NCBI GenBank assembly: GCA_035578905.1
Contig: JAQJVL010000157.1
Coordinates: forward strand, 1,488,001 to 1,552,000
DNA length: 64,000 nt
Origin: Stictocephala bisonia
Taxonomy: Eukaryota > Arthropoda > Insecta > Hemiptera > Membracidae
Direction: 5' to 3'
A program made the position numbers and the translations under genes. Shown piece after piece: positions 32,481-43,673 of this stretch (positions within the stretch are counted from its first letter, which is position 1; every line of letters starts with the position of its first letter). The notes under the pieces were generated by a model. The model did no database searches. It had not been told where the DNA came from and saw only the letters and a program-made list of their open reading frames with translations.

Positions 32481-32923
32481 GACTGTTCCTTAGAAAGATC
32501 TATTTATTAATAGCCCAATAGCTAGGGCAACTAAGGGACAGCTTTACTTGGAATCCGAACCACGTAGTGTTGGTCTCATTTTCAGCTAACTAATAAACCT
32601 GACACTAAGTTCTCTTCCCTACACAACATCTGAGCCTTGACTACCATCCAACATGGGCACCCTAGACTTCTCTAGTAGTGTCCGTGTTGATGGCAACCAC
32701 TGAGCGGACGCAGCGTTGGTATTAAGAGAACAAGCTTATATATATATCTCCTCAACACTTTGTCCCCAAGTAGCTGGGACACAGCATTACACCACCGAGT
32801 CTCTTTGGAAATATTATAGTGATATATGGTTTAAAAATACTTCGGTTACTGGTTCTGCCTTTGGTTACATTGCCACTGTACATCATTCAGAAATACCATA
32901 GAATCTACTTCCAGGAATTTTTC
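32481..32923. other. Intronic stretch, nothing recognised
   Basis: An open frame at 32716-32901 has no recognisable features. No repeat boundary could be placed. Confidence 0.4.
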
Positions 32924-33480
32924 TTAGTAATAATAATAATCTTTATTGCATCAAACCTCACATGAGGTATTACAATATATAATATAACAAAAGTTGAGTA
33001 AAATGTACATATAAATTACAGTTAATTTTAAAGAAGTCTTCAATTTTATATAAAAATTCTTCTAATAAATAGTTGCATATTATTTTTTTAATTGTTTCAC
33101 TTCTAGATTTCTTAATTTATAAGGCAATGTATTATATAATTTAATAGCCATAAATAAATTTATGATTTTTTGTGTTGTTTAGTATTTACATTGTATGATT
33201 TTCAGTTGATTTGAATTTCTTGTTTCATGCTTATACAGTATATATTTTTGTTTTGAGGAAATGTATGTAAATTGTTTTTTGTGTATAAAAAGCTTTTGTA
33301 AATGAATAGTGAAGGAAGTTTCATTACATTTAACTTTTTTAACAGAGGTCTGCATCGGGGGGTTTATAAGGTACTTTACAAATTAGTCTAACTTCTCTTT
33401 TTTGAATTTTAACCCTAGATCGTGAGGAACGACATAATTTATGCCGTTCACAAAACCCCTTCTAAGAAATTTATGTTGTT
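32924..33480 (-). mobile_element. LINE 3' end, antisense, (ATT)n tail
   Basis: TAATAATAATAATCTTTATTGC at 32924-32945 is the inverted AATAAAGATTATTATTA tail also seen in the intact LINE at 16.5 kb. On the minus strand, decayed ORF2 codons near 33400-33290 read RPLLKKLN-like and a segment similar to FIYKSFLYTKNN. This is a 5'-truncated CR1/L2-like insertion. Confidence 0.65.
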
Positions 33481-34859
33481 GCATTAAAATCAATAAAACA
33501 TATGTTTATTATCAAGCAATCACTACATGGTTGGTAACAATCGACGCAGAATGTTCTGTTCTATACATATCAGATTTTAAATAAATTTTTTATGTCATTT
33601 TATAAACGTAGGAAATAAAATTAGAATGTACAACTCCAAACTCTGGCTCAATTCCCGTTCGGCGGAGGTCTGGAGGGAGTAAAATTGCCGATGTTTGACA
33701 TATCACTGAAGAATAACCAGAAGACGGAATAAGGTGTACCAAATGTCAGTCTATAGAGAATGAAATACTTTATCCAACAAAACAAATTTCATTCTCTTAG
33801 CTGCATTGGGTATTTTACAAAAAATGTTTTTGTATACCCTTGTTTACATGATTTCCCAAAAGCGAGGTACGGCATAATTTATGCTGTTGCTAATAATGTA
33901 TTTATTCAGATATAAACTAAAAAAAATTGGCTATATAGACAGAGAGTTGTAGAGTTGATCAGTGCCACTTCGAGTGAATTTCGTGAGGTAGATTGGTAAT
34001 GGTTACGTGACAAGTTTTCACTTTACTGGAAGACACTCTACTCAATGACACAGCCAGAGTAGACATAGCCATTTTTACATGTTGCGCGTTTGATTTTCTT
34101 TGTGAGTGTTTATTCGCTGTAAGTGTTATAAATTACTATTTGAATAAATAAAATTATATGTTGTGTTTAGTGTAGTCATAGTACAATGTGTTATAGTGGT
34201 TTTTAGTGTCTAAAATAATCAGAAATAGTGAAATTGATACTTATGTAGGGACTTGCCTAAACATTTATTTTTTTATCCTATTTCAGCAAACAACGTGTGT
34301 ATGGATAGGGTATTTTAATGTAGCCTACTTATAATGATCTTAGAAAAAAATATTATGTATTATTTCTATGCAATCTAAATAAATTGTTTATTTTATTTAC
34401 GTGAAAACAATATGACATAGTGTTATTATATAGTATGTTATTCAATTGTGATATTTTTTTTTTTACATGTACTATTTGATTACCTACAGTGATCATACTG
34501 TATCTTTGCACATTTTTTCATGTTTTCGTTTTATGTAAATAAACTCTTCCAAAATAACCTACTAGTTTATCTAAAATGTAACAACATATTATTATAGTGC
34601 ACTAAATAATAAACTATTTGGCTATCTTAGAATTATTTATACAAATTTTTTAGTGCTCCTAAGGAGTGTTATAAGTTATAATTTACATACAAAATTATAA
34701 AACTTTTTCAATCTTTTCATGACAGTAATTATTTACTAATTCTTTTTGTAAGTCTTGATGGTAGTATGTGAAAATGCAGTTTTTGAGAAGAAAAACTTTA
34801 TGATAACATTTACATTTGGAGCATATTTAGTATTTTTATGATTTTTACAAAATCTTTAC
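33481..34859. other. Intronic stretch, nothing recognised
   Basis: About 1.4 kb of AT-rich DNA without an open frame or repeat border that I can defend. Confidence 0.5.
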
Positions 34860-35070
34860 GCCGAAAAAAGGACCTAGCAGTAGGGAGCACACATTGGTTC
34901 ACCTGATGCTCACGATCTAAGGTTAAATAATTTAGTTGAATTTGATGACTGGCCCCATAATATTATTCCATAACTCAATATGCTACGAATATTTGCATAG
35001 TAAATTTGTATTAGTACATCTTCACTAACATTGTTCTTTAATCTTCTTAAAAAGTAGATACCTTTGTTAG
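34860..35070 (-). pseudogene. Short LINE ORF2 fragment
   Basis: The minus strand encodes KGIYFLRRLKNNVSEDVL and then IRSILSYGIILWGQSSNS (about 35060-34940). The YGIxLWG motif identifies the segment downstream of the reverse transcriptase in Jockey/CR1-type LINEs. No tail or target duplication is visible. Confidence 0.72.
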
Positions 35071-36215
35071 ATTTTTTAATATTTTCATATATTTCTTCAT
35101 ATTACCACAAAACAAAGTTTTTTCTGGATTTTTTATTTTACTTTTTAAATAGTACTATTAACTTCAGTGCTTGTGTTGCAAGTCATCCATCTCCAGAGGA
35201 AGTGTATAGTACGGCCAACATACAGCTTCCGCATTCTTCTGGAACTTTATTGCTAGCATAAACTTTTCGTTAGCGTGCATATTCTAGACCTGCAAGACCC
35301 TTGACACTCAGCCCAGGGACTTCTTCACTCTTTCCTGCCAAGCTACACCATAAGCCATCATGCCGACATTTAACCAACAGTCAGAGATCTTAACATTATT
35401 ACTTTTTACCCATTTTTAAAGGAGTCTAAATTTAAACCTTATACAAAACTATCGGTCGTAGTAGCTCAACCCTGCAGCATTTTTATTTTTCGTTTATAGC
35501 CTGGTCCTTTGAAATTAAATTGAACTCATTTAAAACATATCTAGTGGCCCAACATTAGGATTTTTCCAAGTTTTGAACACCCTTTCCTCTATGTGAGGGC
35601 CTTTAAAAGTCACTATTTTACTGTGATATTTCTATGATGATGTGGGAAGTTGTATTTTTTTTTTTATTTTACATAACTTAAAACAATTTGAATTTTAAAT
35701 TTATAGAAAACCTTGTACAAATCATAAATGAATAGGTAATTTTACCGTCATCCAAACTGAAAACTTTTTAAAGAACTTTTGAAACGCCTGTGTATAAATT
35801 CAAAATGTCAAAATGTTTATTGTCATATAAAAAACACAACTTGTATTACCTTGTCACCATAGATGATATAACAATAAACCAAAGACTACGTATCAATAAT
35901 ACGTTTTATATATACAAATGTCCAAATATATAAATAGGTCATAGCCAGGTCAAACTGAATCAATACATTAATTAAACCGAAGGGGATAGTCAACATAAAA
36001 AACTGGGCATGCTAAGCATCTTTATATAGTAACATAAAAACAAGTAGGGCCTATTATAAATAGATAAATCATTATGAAATGTAAATCATGCATAAATCAT
36101 TAGTAAATCATGCAAATACAATAACACACATGCTAAAATTATATATTACAATTGGAAACAACAAATTTACTACATCTAAATATGTCTGAAAAGCCCCTGT
36201 AAGTGGATAACTTAC
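35071..36215. other. Intronic stretch, nothing recognised
   Basis: It is AT-rich with a poly-T run near 35656-35665. The 35064-35261 frame is fortuitous. No gene. Confidence 0.5.
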
Positions 36216-36353
36216 ATCTTTCCTAAGGAATATTTTATTTTTTGTAGTAACAAATCCCAGATTCATATAAGAGCGTTCTGCCAAAATTAAATTAGGTAAC
36301 TGATTAAGCAGCAATCTATATGGACCAGCTCGAGCAGTTTCTTTTTCTTTATC
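36216..36353 (-). CDS. KICS2: KICS2-like gene, exon 2
   Basis: Minus strand: acceptor TTGTTACAG, then GATAAAGAAAAAG, ending GGAAAGAT with the consensus donor GTAAGT. The 138 bases give 46 codons in phase 0: DKEKETARAGPYRLLLNQLP, NLILAERSYMNLGF and KIFLRKD. As I recall, human KICS2 has VEKEREANKSAGGSW, then [20 protein letters not shown], and [12 protein letters not shown] at the exon 2/3 junction equivalent. The match supports orthology. It acts in the KICSTOR complex, which tethers GATOR1 to lysosomes in amino-acid and glucose sensing upstream of TORC1 (family knowledge). Confidence 0.75.
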
Positions 36354-37224
36354 CTGTAACAATTTATGATCATAGAACTACGGTACCAGCCACTTGAACC
36401 TTATTTTATACAAATAAATACATGAACGGTAATTTAATTCTTTGAACAATCCGAAATGTACACTATACTGACAGTATACTTGTGAGCTGAATGTATGTGT
36501 GAGCTCCGACATTTTCAAATAATTGAAAAGTTTTAAATAGTTCATTACAATCTAGATTCATATTAATTACAGAGCTATACAGATGAGATCTAAGTATGCA
36601 ATACACTCTTTCTGTCCCTAAATGAATTATATGTTAAAAAATGGTTGTTTACTTTACTATTGCTTAGTATAACTTTCTATTGAAATTTCAGTATAGTTTG
36701 CAGTAATTATCTCGTAAATAATAATTATTCATTCTTAAATGACAATTAAGAAGCTAAGGTAACCAGTAGATTCCTGGTGAAGAAAGGAAATTTCAATCTA
36801 AGCGTTTTAAGAAGTACTTGCATGAACAAAAAACAGCAGAACCCTATAGGAAGATGACTAAAGCCATCCAATGAAGTCCATAACATTAAAATAGAAATAA
36901 ATTTACATTAAAAATTCATATTCAGGCATAATTTGACCACAAGCATATCTTTTAATAATTAATTCAAAATACTCATAGACCAATATACCCAGTACCGGTA
37001 CTTAGTTTAAAGGTCTTTCAATTGGTTCTGCAATGATATTGTTTTGACTCATACCTAGCCTAACATAACATAACTTGACGTCCTTCATTAGGATTTGAGA
37101 TGCGTATCAATTGAGTCCAGTCCTCCAGGACCGCACACTGGCTATCCCTCCACAACAATATAAGCCCTACACAAATGTTTAGTTAGTGGTTGGTTGTTGC
37201 TGGTTGTAATATTCAGTGCAAAAA
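36354..37224. other. Intronic stretch, nothing recognised
   Basis: The low-coordinate end of intron 1. It is AT-rich without identifiable features. Confidence 0.5.
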
Positions 37225-37553
37225 TACATATAAATTAAAAAAAAGATGATTAAAATATCATTTTAATGAACAGAAATTTGTCAAAAATACTAAGTTGTGA
37301 CATTGGATTTTTCAAATTTTTTTATAAAGTTCTGTATGTGTTTTCCCAGAATAAAAAGCATATCTAGAGAAATTATGGTATTTATGTGCTTAGGGTACTA
37401 TGACCCCTTGCCAATCTTAGTTTTTTTTTTATCACCAGTGGATAGAATCAGGTCTATATTTTATGAGAATACACTTTTTATTCTGCAGAAATAACGTTTT
37501 AAATGAAAAAAACAAAAATTCTAATTTTTTGAAAATGTTATTTTACGATTTAT
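37225..37553. repeat. Fragment of an unclassified AT-rich repeat family (copy interrupted by Gypsy)
   Basis: AAAGATGATTAAAATATCATTT, a CAAAAATACTAAGTTGTGACA-like segment and AATAAAAAGCATATCT match 48535-48660 in the same orientation. Bases just before the Gypsy (ATTTATCTCCG) join to TTAATTTTCG beyond it, recreating a site similar to another copy near 42100. So this copy preceded the Gypsy insertion. Confidence 0.65.
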
Positions 37554-37558
37554 CTCCG

Positions 37559-37895
37559 TGTGGGAATCAATTTAAAAATTTACGAGTACACTTTAGAAGA
37601 CCATGTGTGTTGGGACAATTCAGTTATTTACTGCTTATTTACTTGTCCACATGTGTTATTATTATTTAATATTTTATTGTTTTTTTTAACATGTGTTTTT
37701 AGTTAGTTACCAATGTAAATATTTTTTTTGGATCGTTTTCTACTGTAACTGTTTTCATTTTCATTCTTTATTAATTGATGTTTTTATAGCCTATTCAAAT
37801 TTACCTATACAACTTATCATTAAATTCCATTCTTGCTATTATTCTCAAACGCATTCTTTTTATATTTGAACACATTCCTTCTCACCACATCAACA
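37559..37895 (+). repeat. 5' LTR of the Gypsy element
   Basis: It starts TGTGGGAATC and ends ATCAACA. Alignment by eye to the 3' LTR shows scattered substitutions and compensating small indels but equal total length, indicating an old insertion. Confidence 0.9.
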
Positions 37896-37915
37896 GTGAT
37901 GACCCCGACGTGATC
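37896..37915 (+). other. Candidate primer-binding site
   Basis: GTGATGACCCCGACGTGATC immediately follows the 5' LTR, where a tRNA primer anneals in Ty3/gypsy elements. I have not matched it to a specific tRNA. Confidence 0.5.
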
Positions 37916-38063
37916 TGTGATGTGAGTAGTGTCTTTGTCCCCAGTGCAGTGCTTCCCTGTATCGTGTGTTTGCGTGTCACCCGCTGCCTCACCTGTGTCC
38001 CTCCCGCCATTTCGCCAATCGCCCGCCCTCCAGCATCACTCTCGACAGTGGTAACTCGGCAAC

Positions 38064-38944
38064 ATGCCGGACACTGATGCTACCCTGGTGAATCACATTG
38101 CTGTCAGGATTCCACCTTTCTGGCCTACCGATCCCGAGTTATGGTTCGCTCAGGTTGAAAATCAATTTTCTCTGGGTGGCGTAACTGCAGATAAGACTAA
38201 ATTTAACTGTGTTGTGAGAAACCTGGATGCCAGATATGCAGTCAAAGTGAGAGACATCCTAACCAGACCACCAACCACTAGGAAATACGACAAACAGAAG
38301 GCTGAGCTCATTCAGCGCCTCAGTGCGTCTCAGACCAGAAGACAAGACATCTGCTGGAACATGAAAAGATGGGAGACTGCAAGCCTACTCAGTTCCTCAG
38401 ACACCCCCACGCCCTCACCGGCACCGTAGTTCCGGATGGTGTTTTGAAGCCACTTTGGCTGAAAAGACTTCCAGCATCCACACAAGCCATTCTAGCGACA
38501 CAACAGAATGCTGATCTTGATGCTCTGGCAGAGCTTGCTGACGCTGTACTGGATGCCAGTCCTCGGCCCCACGTAGCGGAGGCCCCTACCCCGATCAGCG
38601 CCATGGAGACCATAATGGAGCGCCTCACCATATTGATGACTGAGGAGATTGGCGAGATGGCTACCGCTCTGAGGAAAGAGATTGCAGCCGTCAGTGACGA
38701 CCGCCACGACCTTTTCCGCCGCTCCTCGGGCTCACGATCTAGCCCTCATTCGCGCTCACAATCCAGCAGCTGGCATCAAGATGGCGTGTGCTGGTACCAT
38801 AGGAGGTTTGCCCGACCAGGCCAGCAAGTCCACCAAACCCTGCCAGTACAACACTACAGGCCCGGGAAACGATCGGGAGGGTCACTAATGGCGGCCAGTG
38901 ACCCTGTGCTCATGTCATTCCGCCGCCTCTTTATCACTGACTGA
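38064..38944 (+). pseudogene. Gypsy gag
   Basis: MPDTDATLVNHIAVRIPPFW begins a capsid domain with DPELWFAQVENQF and RNLDARYAVKVRDIL. A frameshift at about 38370 leads into KPTQFLRHPHALTG, LWLKRLPASTQAILA and LAELADAVLDASPR. These are standard positions of gag in Mag/CsRn1-like Ty3/gypsy elements. The region ends in WYHRRF-type sequence where a zinc knuckle would sit, then TGA at 38942-38944. That TGA is likely a CGA arginine mutated at a CpG, because the protease continues in the same frame. Confidence 0.82.
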
Positions 38945-39238
38945 GTGACGAAACTGCAGTTCCTTGTGGAGACTGGAGCAGATGTGTGTGTCTATCCTAA
39001 ATCTATGCTACCAGGAAGAGGGTCGAAAACTAACTATGCCCTTTTTGCAGCAAATAATAACTGCATCGCTACCTACGGCCTTGTGACATTGAGCCTGGAC
39101 TTCGGACTCAGACGTGCTTTCACGTGGCGTTTTATAGTCGCAGATGTGGCCAAACCTATAATAGGAGTGGATTTCCTGCACCATTATGATCTTTTGGTAA
39201 ATGTACGTTGTCAGTCTTTGGTCGACCAGAAGACGTAA
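38945..39238 (+). pseudogene. Gypsy aspartic protease, active-site Asp replaced
   Basis: It runs in frame with gag after the TGA: TKLQFLVETGADVCVYPKSM, then IIGVDFLHHYDLLV. The catalytic triplet DTG/DSG reads ETG, a conservative but inactivating change. The length of about 95 residues is normal for the domain. Confidence 0.8.
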
Positions 39239-39479
39239 TTGATTTGAAGTGGCCGTGCAGCTCCTCACAATTTGATAAGAAGCATTAAAACCATAAATGC
39301 TCTTTCCATCTGTATCTCGACTACTTCAAGACAATCCCAACACTCACTAGGCCCTCCAGGAAATACCCCCGGTCTGCTCTCAACAACCCCCGGTCAAGCA
39401 TGACACTCAACACCACATCTTTACCAGTGCCGGCCCACCAATCTGCTGCAAGCCGCGACGCCTTGCCCCTGACAAGCTC

Positions 39480-40330
39480 AAGATGAAGTTCGAAACCATG
39501 GTCCAAATGGAAATTGCCAGACCTTCATCGAGCAACTGGTCATCCCCCTCCACATGGCCCCTAAAAAGGGCTCTGACTGGAGACCGTGTGATGACTACAG
39601 AGCCCTCAACTACAGAGCCATCACGGACCACTACCCAGTACCCAACATTCAAGATTTTGCTCATCTACTCCACAGTAAAACGATTTTCTCAACAATATAC
39701 CTTGTACGAGCATACCATCAAATTTCCGTCAATCCAGAAGACATTCCCAAGACAGCTATCACTAATCCGTTCGGCCACTTTGAATTCCACTATATGACTT
39801 TCGGACTCTGCAACGCAGCACAGACCTTCCAGTGCTTCATCGATGGTGTTTTAAGGGGTCTCGACTTCTGATATGCCTACATCGATTACATCCTCGTGGC
39901 ACCAAAGTCTGAAGAGCAGCATAAGACACATCTGCGACTGTTTTTCCAATGCCTCTCCTCCTATAGTATCTTGCTCAACTCCAGCAAGTGTATTTTGGGT
40001 GCTTAATGCGTCAACTTCCTGGGGATCCTTGTTTCCGGATAGGGAATCAAACATTGCCTGAAAAAGTGCAAGCTGTGCTGTCCTACTCCGCACCGAAGAC
40101 TGCAAAAGACCTCAGACGCTTCACAGGAATGCTGAATTTCTACCGTCGTTTCTAGCCCAACGCTGCTTCACTGCAGGGCCCACTACACGACCTTCTAAAG
40201 AAGGTTGTGAAGGCTACTCACCTGTGAACTGGACTAAGTACGGCGAAGAAGCATTTCAGGCCTGCAAGCGTAGTCTCAGTGAGGCAACATTAAAGGCCCA
40301 TCCTATTCCTGACACTCACAGCATACAGCA
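39480..40330 (+). pseudogene. Gypsy reverse transcriptase, catalytic sites destroyed
   Basis: Fragments read PKKGSDWRPCDDYRALNYRA, HYPVPNIQDFA, TIYLVRAYHQISV, TAITNPFGHFEFHYMTFGLC and YAYIDYILVAPKSEEQHKTH. The motif A Asp (usually DLVRAYHQ) is Tyr, and the YxDD box is Y-I-D-Y. Stops occur before YAYIDY and at several later points. A connection region (RRFTGMLNFYRRF-like, then VNWTKYGEEAFQACKRSL) follows up to the deletion near 40330-40360. Confidence 0.85.
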
Positions 40331-40344
40331 TGTACAGAGCATAT

Positions 40345-40727
40345 GTCATGGTGTACGCACGCCTTTTGGGTTCAGTGTCCTGGCCACCTGCAAACAAGTT
40401 TTGGTGCATATTGACACATTCAAAGGCCTGCAACAACCTTACTCCGGACCATATCATGTCATCAACAGGTTCTGTAAGACAGCTGTAGTCAGCATGAGAG
40501 GCTCTGAAGTCACCGTGTCCCTGGATCGCCTGAAGCCTGTCTACATCATGGCTGACGAAGATACTGCTCAACCAACACGTTCAGCTATGGCCGCAGACCC
40601 TCCAGCTGACTCTCCTAGTGATCCAACCATGAGGATTACAAGGTCTGGACGAAGAGTCCATTTCCCTGACGCCTTCAGAGTGGTGTATGGAAATGACTCA
40701 GGGACGTGCTCACATATCAAATTTTAA
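40345..40727 (+). pseudogene. Gypsy integrase C-terminal end after internal deletion
   Basis: The frame with WTKYGEEAFQACKRSLSEAT passes directly into VLVHIDTFKGLQQPYSGPYH, VSLDRLKPVYIMADE and TRSGRRVHFPDAFR. The last three are the integrase C-terminal GPY/F-like domain and tail. The RNase H and integrase catalytic core expected between them are gone. The frame stays open across the junction, and the element ends 50 bp later at a purine-rich tract (GCAGGGGAG) before the 3' LTR. Confidence 0.82.
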
Positions 40728-40774
40728 ACTTGCACATGATATGTGATATGGCCAAATCACTTGCAGGGGAGTAC

Positions 40775-41111
40775 TATGGGAATCAATTTAACAATTTACC
40801 AGTACACTTTGGAAGACCATGTGTGTTGGGACAATTAAGTTATTTATTGTTTATTTACTTATCTACATGTGTTATTATTTTTTATTGTTTTTTAACATGT
40901 GTTTTTAGTTATTTACTAATGTACATATTTTTGTTAGATCGGTTTTTACTGTAACTGTTTTCATTTTCATTCTTTATTAATTAATGTTTTTATAGCCTGT
41001 TCATATTTACTTATACAAATTATCATTAAATTCGATTTTTGTTATTGTTCTCAAACACATTCTTTTTATATTCTTTTATATTTGAACACCTTCCTTCTCA
41101 ACACACCAACA
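40775..41111 (+). repeat. 3' LTR of the Gypsy element
   Basis: It starts TATGGGAATC (first bases decayed from TGTGGG) and ends CACCAACA, followed by the target duplication CTCCG. It is the same length as the 5' LTR. Confidence 0.9.
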
Positions 41112-41116
41112 CTCCG

Positions 41117-42424
41117 TTAATTTTCGTGATTTTTTCAAATTTAAAAAAAATCTGATGTAGTTTTTTCGTACTGAACACAAATTTGAAAACTATTTTGGTC
41201 TACGGCAATTATTTCTTGAGATATCATGAAAAAACTATGTTCACAGTAAATCACCTATGGTTCCCATTTGCACAGTGCTAATAAGAGCTATGTCTGGCCC
41301 CTAAAAACAAATTCGCATGTATTCCTGACGCAGTGACAGCTGGAAGGCCGTTACGGAGGCCAGGCATCCGAATCTAATTCAAATTATGAATTTTTGTTGA
41401 GTATATATAATATATTATTGGGATAAATTTGTTTATGTTTGGTTAGGTAAGTAATTAGTGTATTTTTTATGCAAAAAAAATTCATTTTATTTAAAAACCA
41501 ATTATATATTCTTGTTCAGCATTAAAACACAAGTAAAATGTAAAAAATTATGAAAAACTCCAATTAAAAAAGTGTTGGTTTTTTTTCACTCTCATGTAAC
41601 AACAAAAACGAGTTTTCTGTGGCTAAAATCAACCTTTTCAAGAATTATAAACCCATATTTCACCACTTTTTTAACAAGAAATTGCATTTTCATATGCGTC
41701 TAGAAAGTGGATAGTTACCGAAATGATTGCCAATTCTTAGTCCGTTTCAGGCAGTTTCCATATTTTGTTATGTGCAAGAAACTGCATAATAATCCCAGAA
41801 AATATAGCCTTATGCCTGATTCTACCCACCAGTAGTAAAAATGTCTAGAAAGTGTATTTAAATATCAAGATATAAAATAATATATAACAAATATTAACAA
41901 AAAGGGCAAACTTTAAAAACTGTATTTATGCAGTTTCTTGCCACCAAACGAAATTAGGAAATTTTACTTGAAATGAGTCTAGAATTGCCTGTATTTTCAC
42001 GAGATATGCTTTTTACTCCGCGAAAATCATGTATTTTACCTAAAAATTAATTAAAAAACCAATATCACAACTTTAAGTATTTTTGAAATATTTCCGTTAA
42101 TTTATATGATATTTTAATCATCTATTTTTTTTATTAAGATGTGTTTTTTTTTTGCGCTGAATACGAATTTGAAAACTATTTTGGTCCATTACAATTATTT
42201 CTCGAGATATAACGGAAAAACAACTTTCTCGGCGAATCACGATTAGCGGCCATTACACAATCATTATATACAGCAACTATTCATCACAAAAACTGAATTC
42301 AGCTACATTCCCGCCGGAGTGATGGCCGGCTGTCACGGTGGCTAAACACCTGATTTTAACACAAATTATGAATTTTTGTTGGCTAAATAGACAATTAGGA
42401 TAAGTTAGGTTATGTTACAAGTGT
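41117..42424. repeat. Unclassified AT-rich, palindrome-rich repeat copy
   Basis: It contains two same-orientation copies of a module (GAAAACTATTTTGGTC, then CAATTATTTCT(C/T)GAGATAT) at about 41190 and 42170. It also holds a TATGTTTGGTTAGGT module at 41430 and GCCGG-rich patches at 41340 and 42310. The same modules recur, partly inverted, at 47735-48830. There are no coding frames. It is probably a large non-autonomous DNA transposon or foldback family. Confidence 0.65.
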
Positions 42425-42687
42425 GGAACTGCCCAATTTCTCAGCCAAAAAGTAGGGAATCGGGAAAATGTCACTTGACATAGTAGTATAGCAACAGTAG
42501 GGAATTTGGGAAATGTCACTTGACATTGTAGTGACCAATTATAGACTGCTATAATTTTTGCGGTAAACTACTTGACACTGATTAAACTTAACCTCAAATT
42601 AAAAACATATAAATACGATCACAAGACAATGAATAACCATTCAATCCCCATATATTACCTGGTTTGAGGTGAACTATAAACTATTAA

Positions 42688-42701
42688 CACGTTCGCTGCG
42701 G
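42688..42701. repeat. Left terminal inverted repeat of piggyBac D
   Basis: CACGTTCGCTGCGG directly after TTAA; exact inverted match to 45510-45523. Confidence 0.9.
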
Positions 42702-43025
42702 CGGCCCGCGAACCCTTCGTTATCTGGGTGCGGCATTACAATTTTTATTCCAACAAATTATTATCGCTGTTTTTTATCGCTATATAGCGTAATTTTAAGA
42801 TTCTTTTTTGAAAAAACGTGTTTCCACCATTTTTAATTTGCTACGTACTGGAACGTGACGCGCACCTGGCTAAGGAAAAACATATTTTACTTCAACTAAA
42901 AATATAATTTTGCTGTTACATCATACCGGTTAAAGAGTTGTTCGAGTATATAAATTAGTATAAATACTGTAGTGAGTGTTGTAGAGTGTTTATTTATCAG
43001 TGTTGTGAGTGTTTATTTATCTGTA

Positions 43026-43247
43026 ATGAATCCGAAACGTGTTGTGGCTATGTGGTTACTATACCGCCGTATAAAGCGTCGTAGGATTAAGCGGAAGTGC
43101 TGGATACATCGGATTAATGAAACAAGGGAACAGGTGGGAACCTTTTACACCCTTTTCGAAGAACTTCGACGTGATGGAAATAAGTTTTTTAATTTCTTTA
43201 GAATGTCTACGGCTTCGTTTGATGAACTTCACGGTCGGCTTCACTGA
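43026..43247 (+). pseudogene. PIF/Harbinger transposase N-terminal fragment (HARBI1-like)
   Basis: MNPKRVVAMWLLYRRIKRRR starts the frame. The typical Harbinger opening follows: CWIHRINETREQVGTFYTLF, EELRRDGNKFFNFFRMS and SFDELHGRLH, then a stop. HARBI1-type nucleases share WVHPxNxxRxxxGEFYTLxxELR and FFxYFRMS at this position. The DDE catalytic core is absent. A GC-rich block at 43300-43410 resembling Harbinger ends (GATCAGTGGTCGGCGTGTGTG) follows. It is an internally deleted copy inside piggyBac D. Confidence 0.75.
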
Positions 43248-43673
43248 GGACGGTCGGCATAAAATCGGTGTGTGCGCAAGCTTGTGTCTAGTCACCTACG
43301 CCACTGTGTCCCCGGCACCGGCCCATGCAGTGGCAGTGGCCGGCTGCTCACCGGCATTTTACCGGCGCCGATCAGTGGTCGGCGTGTGTGCCAGGTTCCG
43401 TTCCCTCCTGTGGTTTACTATTGGAACTTACCTTTAGAGTAGTCTTCATAGGTTCTGTGGTCATTTTCATGTAATTTGTTGCAATATAACAACTAGGAGT
43501 ATCATCTAGATTGATGGGCGGCGCTCCATGCACGGTGCTGAGTCATTATTGTTTACTATTTTATTACTCTCTATTATTACACACTGTTTTAGCAGTCCTA
43601 TATATTCTAAAATTAATATTTACATATGTACAAAGATGACTTCCACATCTCTTACTGGTGCCTGTGATAAAAA

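Larger units (their letters stand above)
37559..41111 (+). mobile_element. Ty3/gypsy retrotransposon, complete ends, internal deletion
   Basis: Two 337-bp LTRs (37559-37895, 40775-41111), TG/TA...CA ends and an exact 5-bp target duplication CTCCG (37554-37558, 41112-41116) define the element. Internally it has gag, protease and reverse transcriptase, then the end of integrase; most of RNase H and the integrase core are missing. At 3.55 kb it is shorter than a typical autonomous element of about 5 kb. Its coding frames carry stops and catalytic substitutions. It sits in KICS2 intron 1 in the opposite orientation to the gene. Confidence 0.92.
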
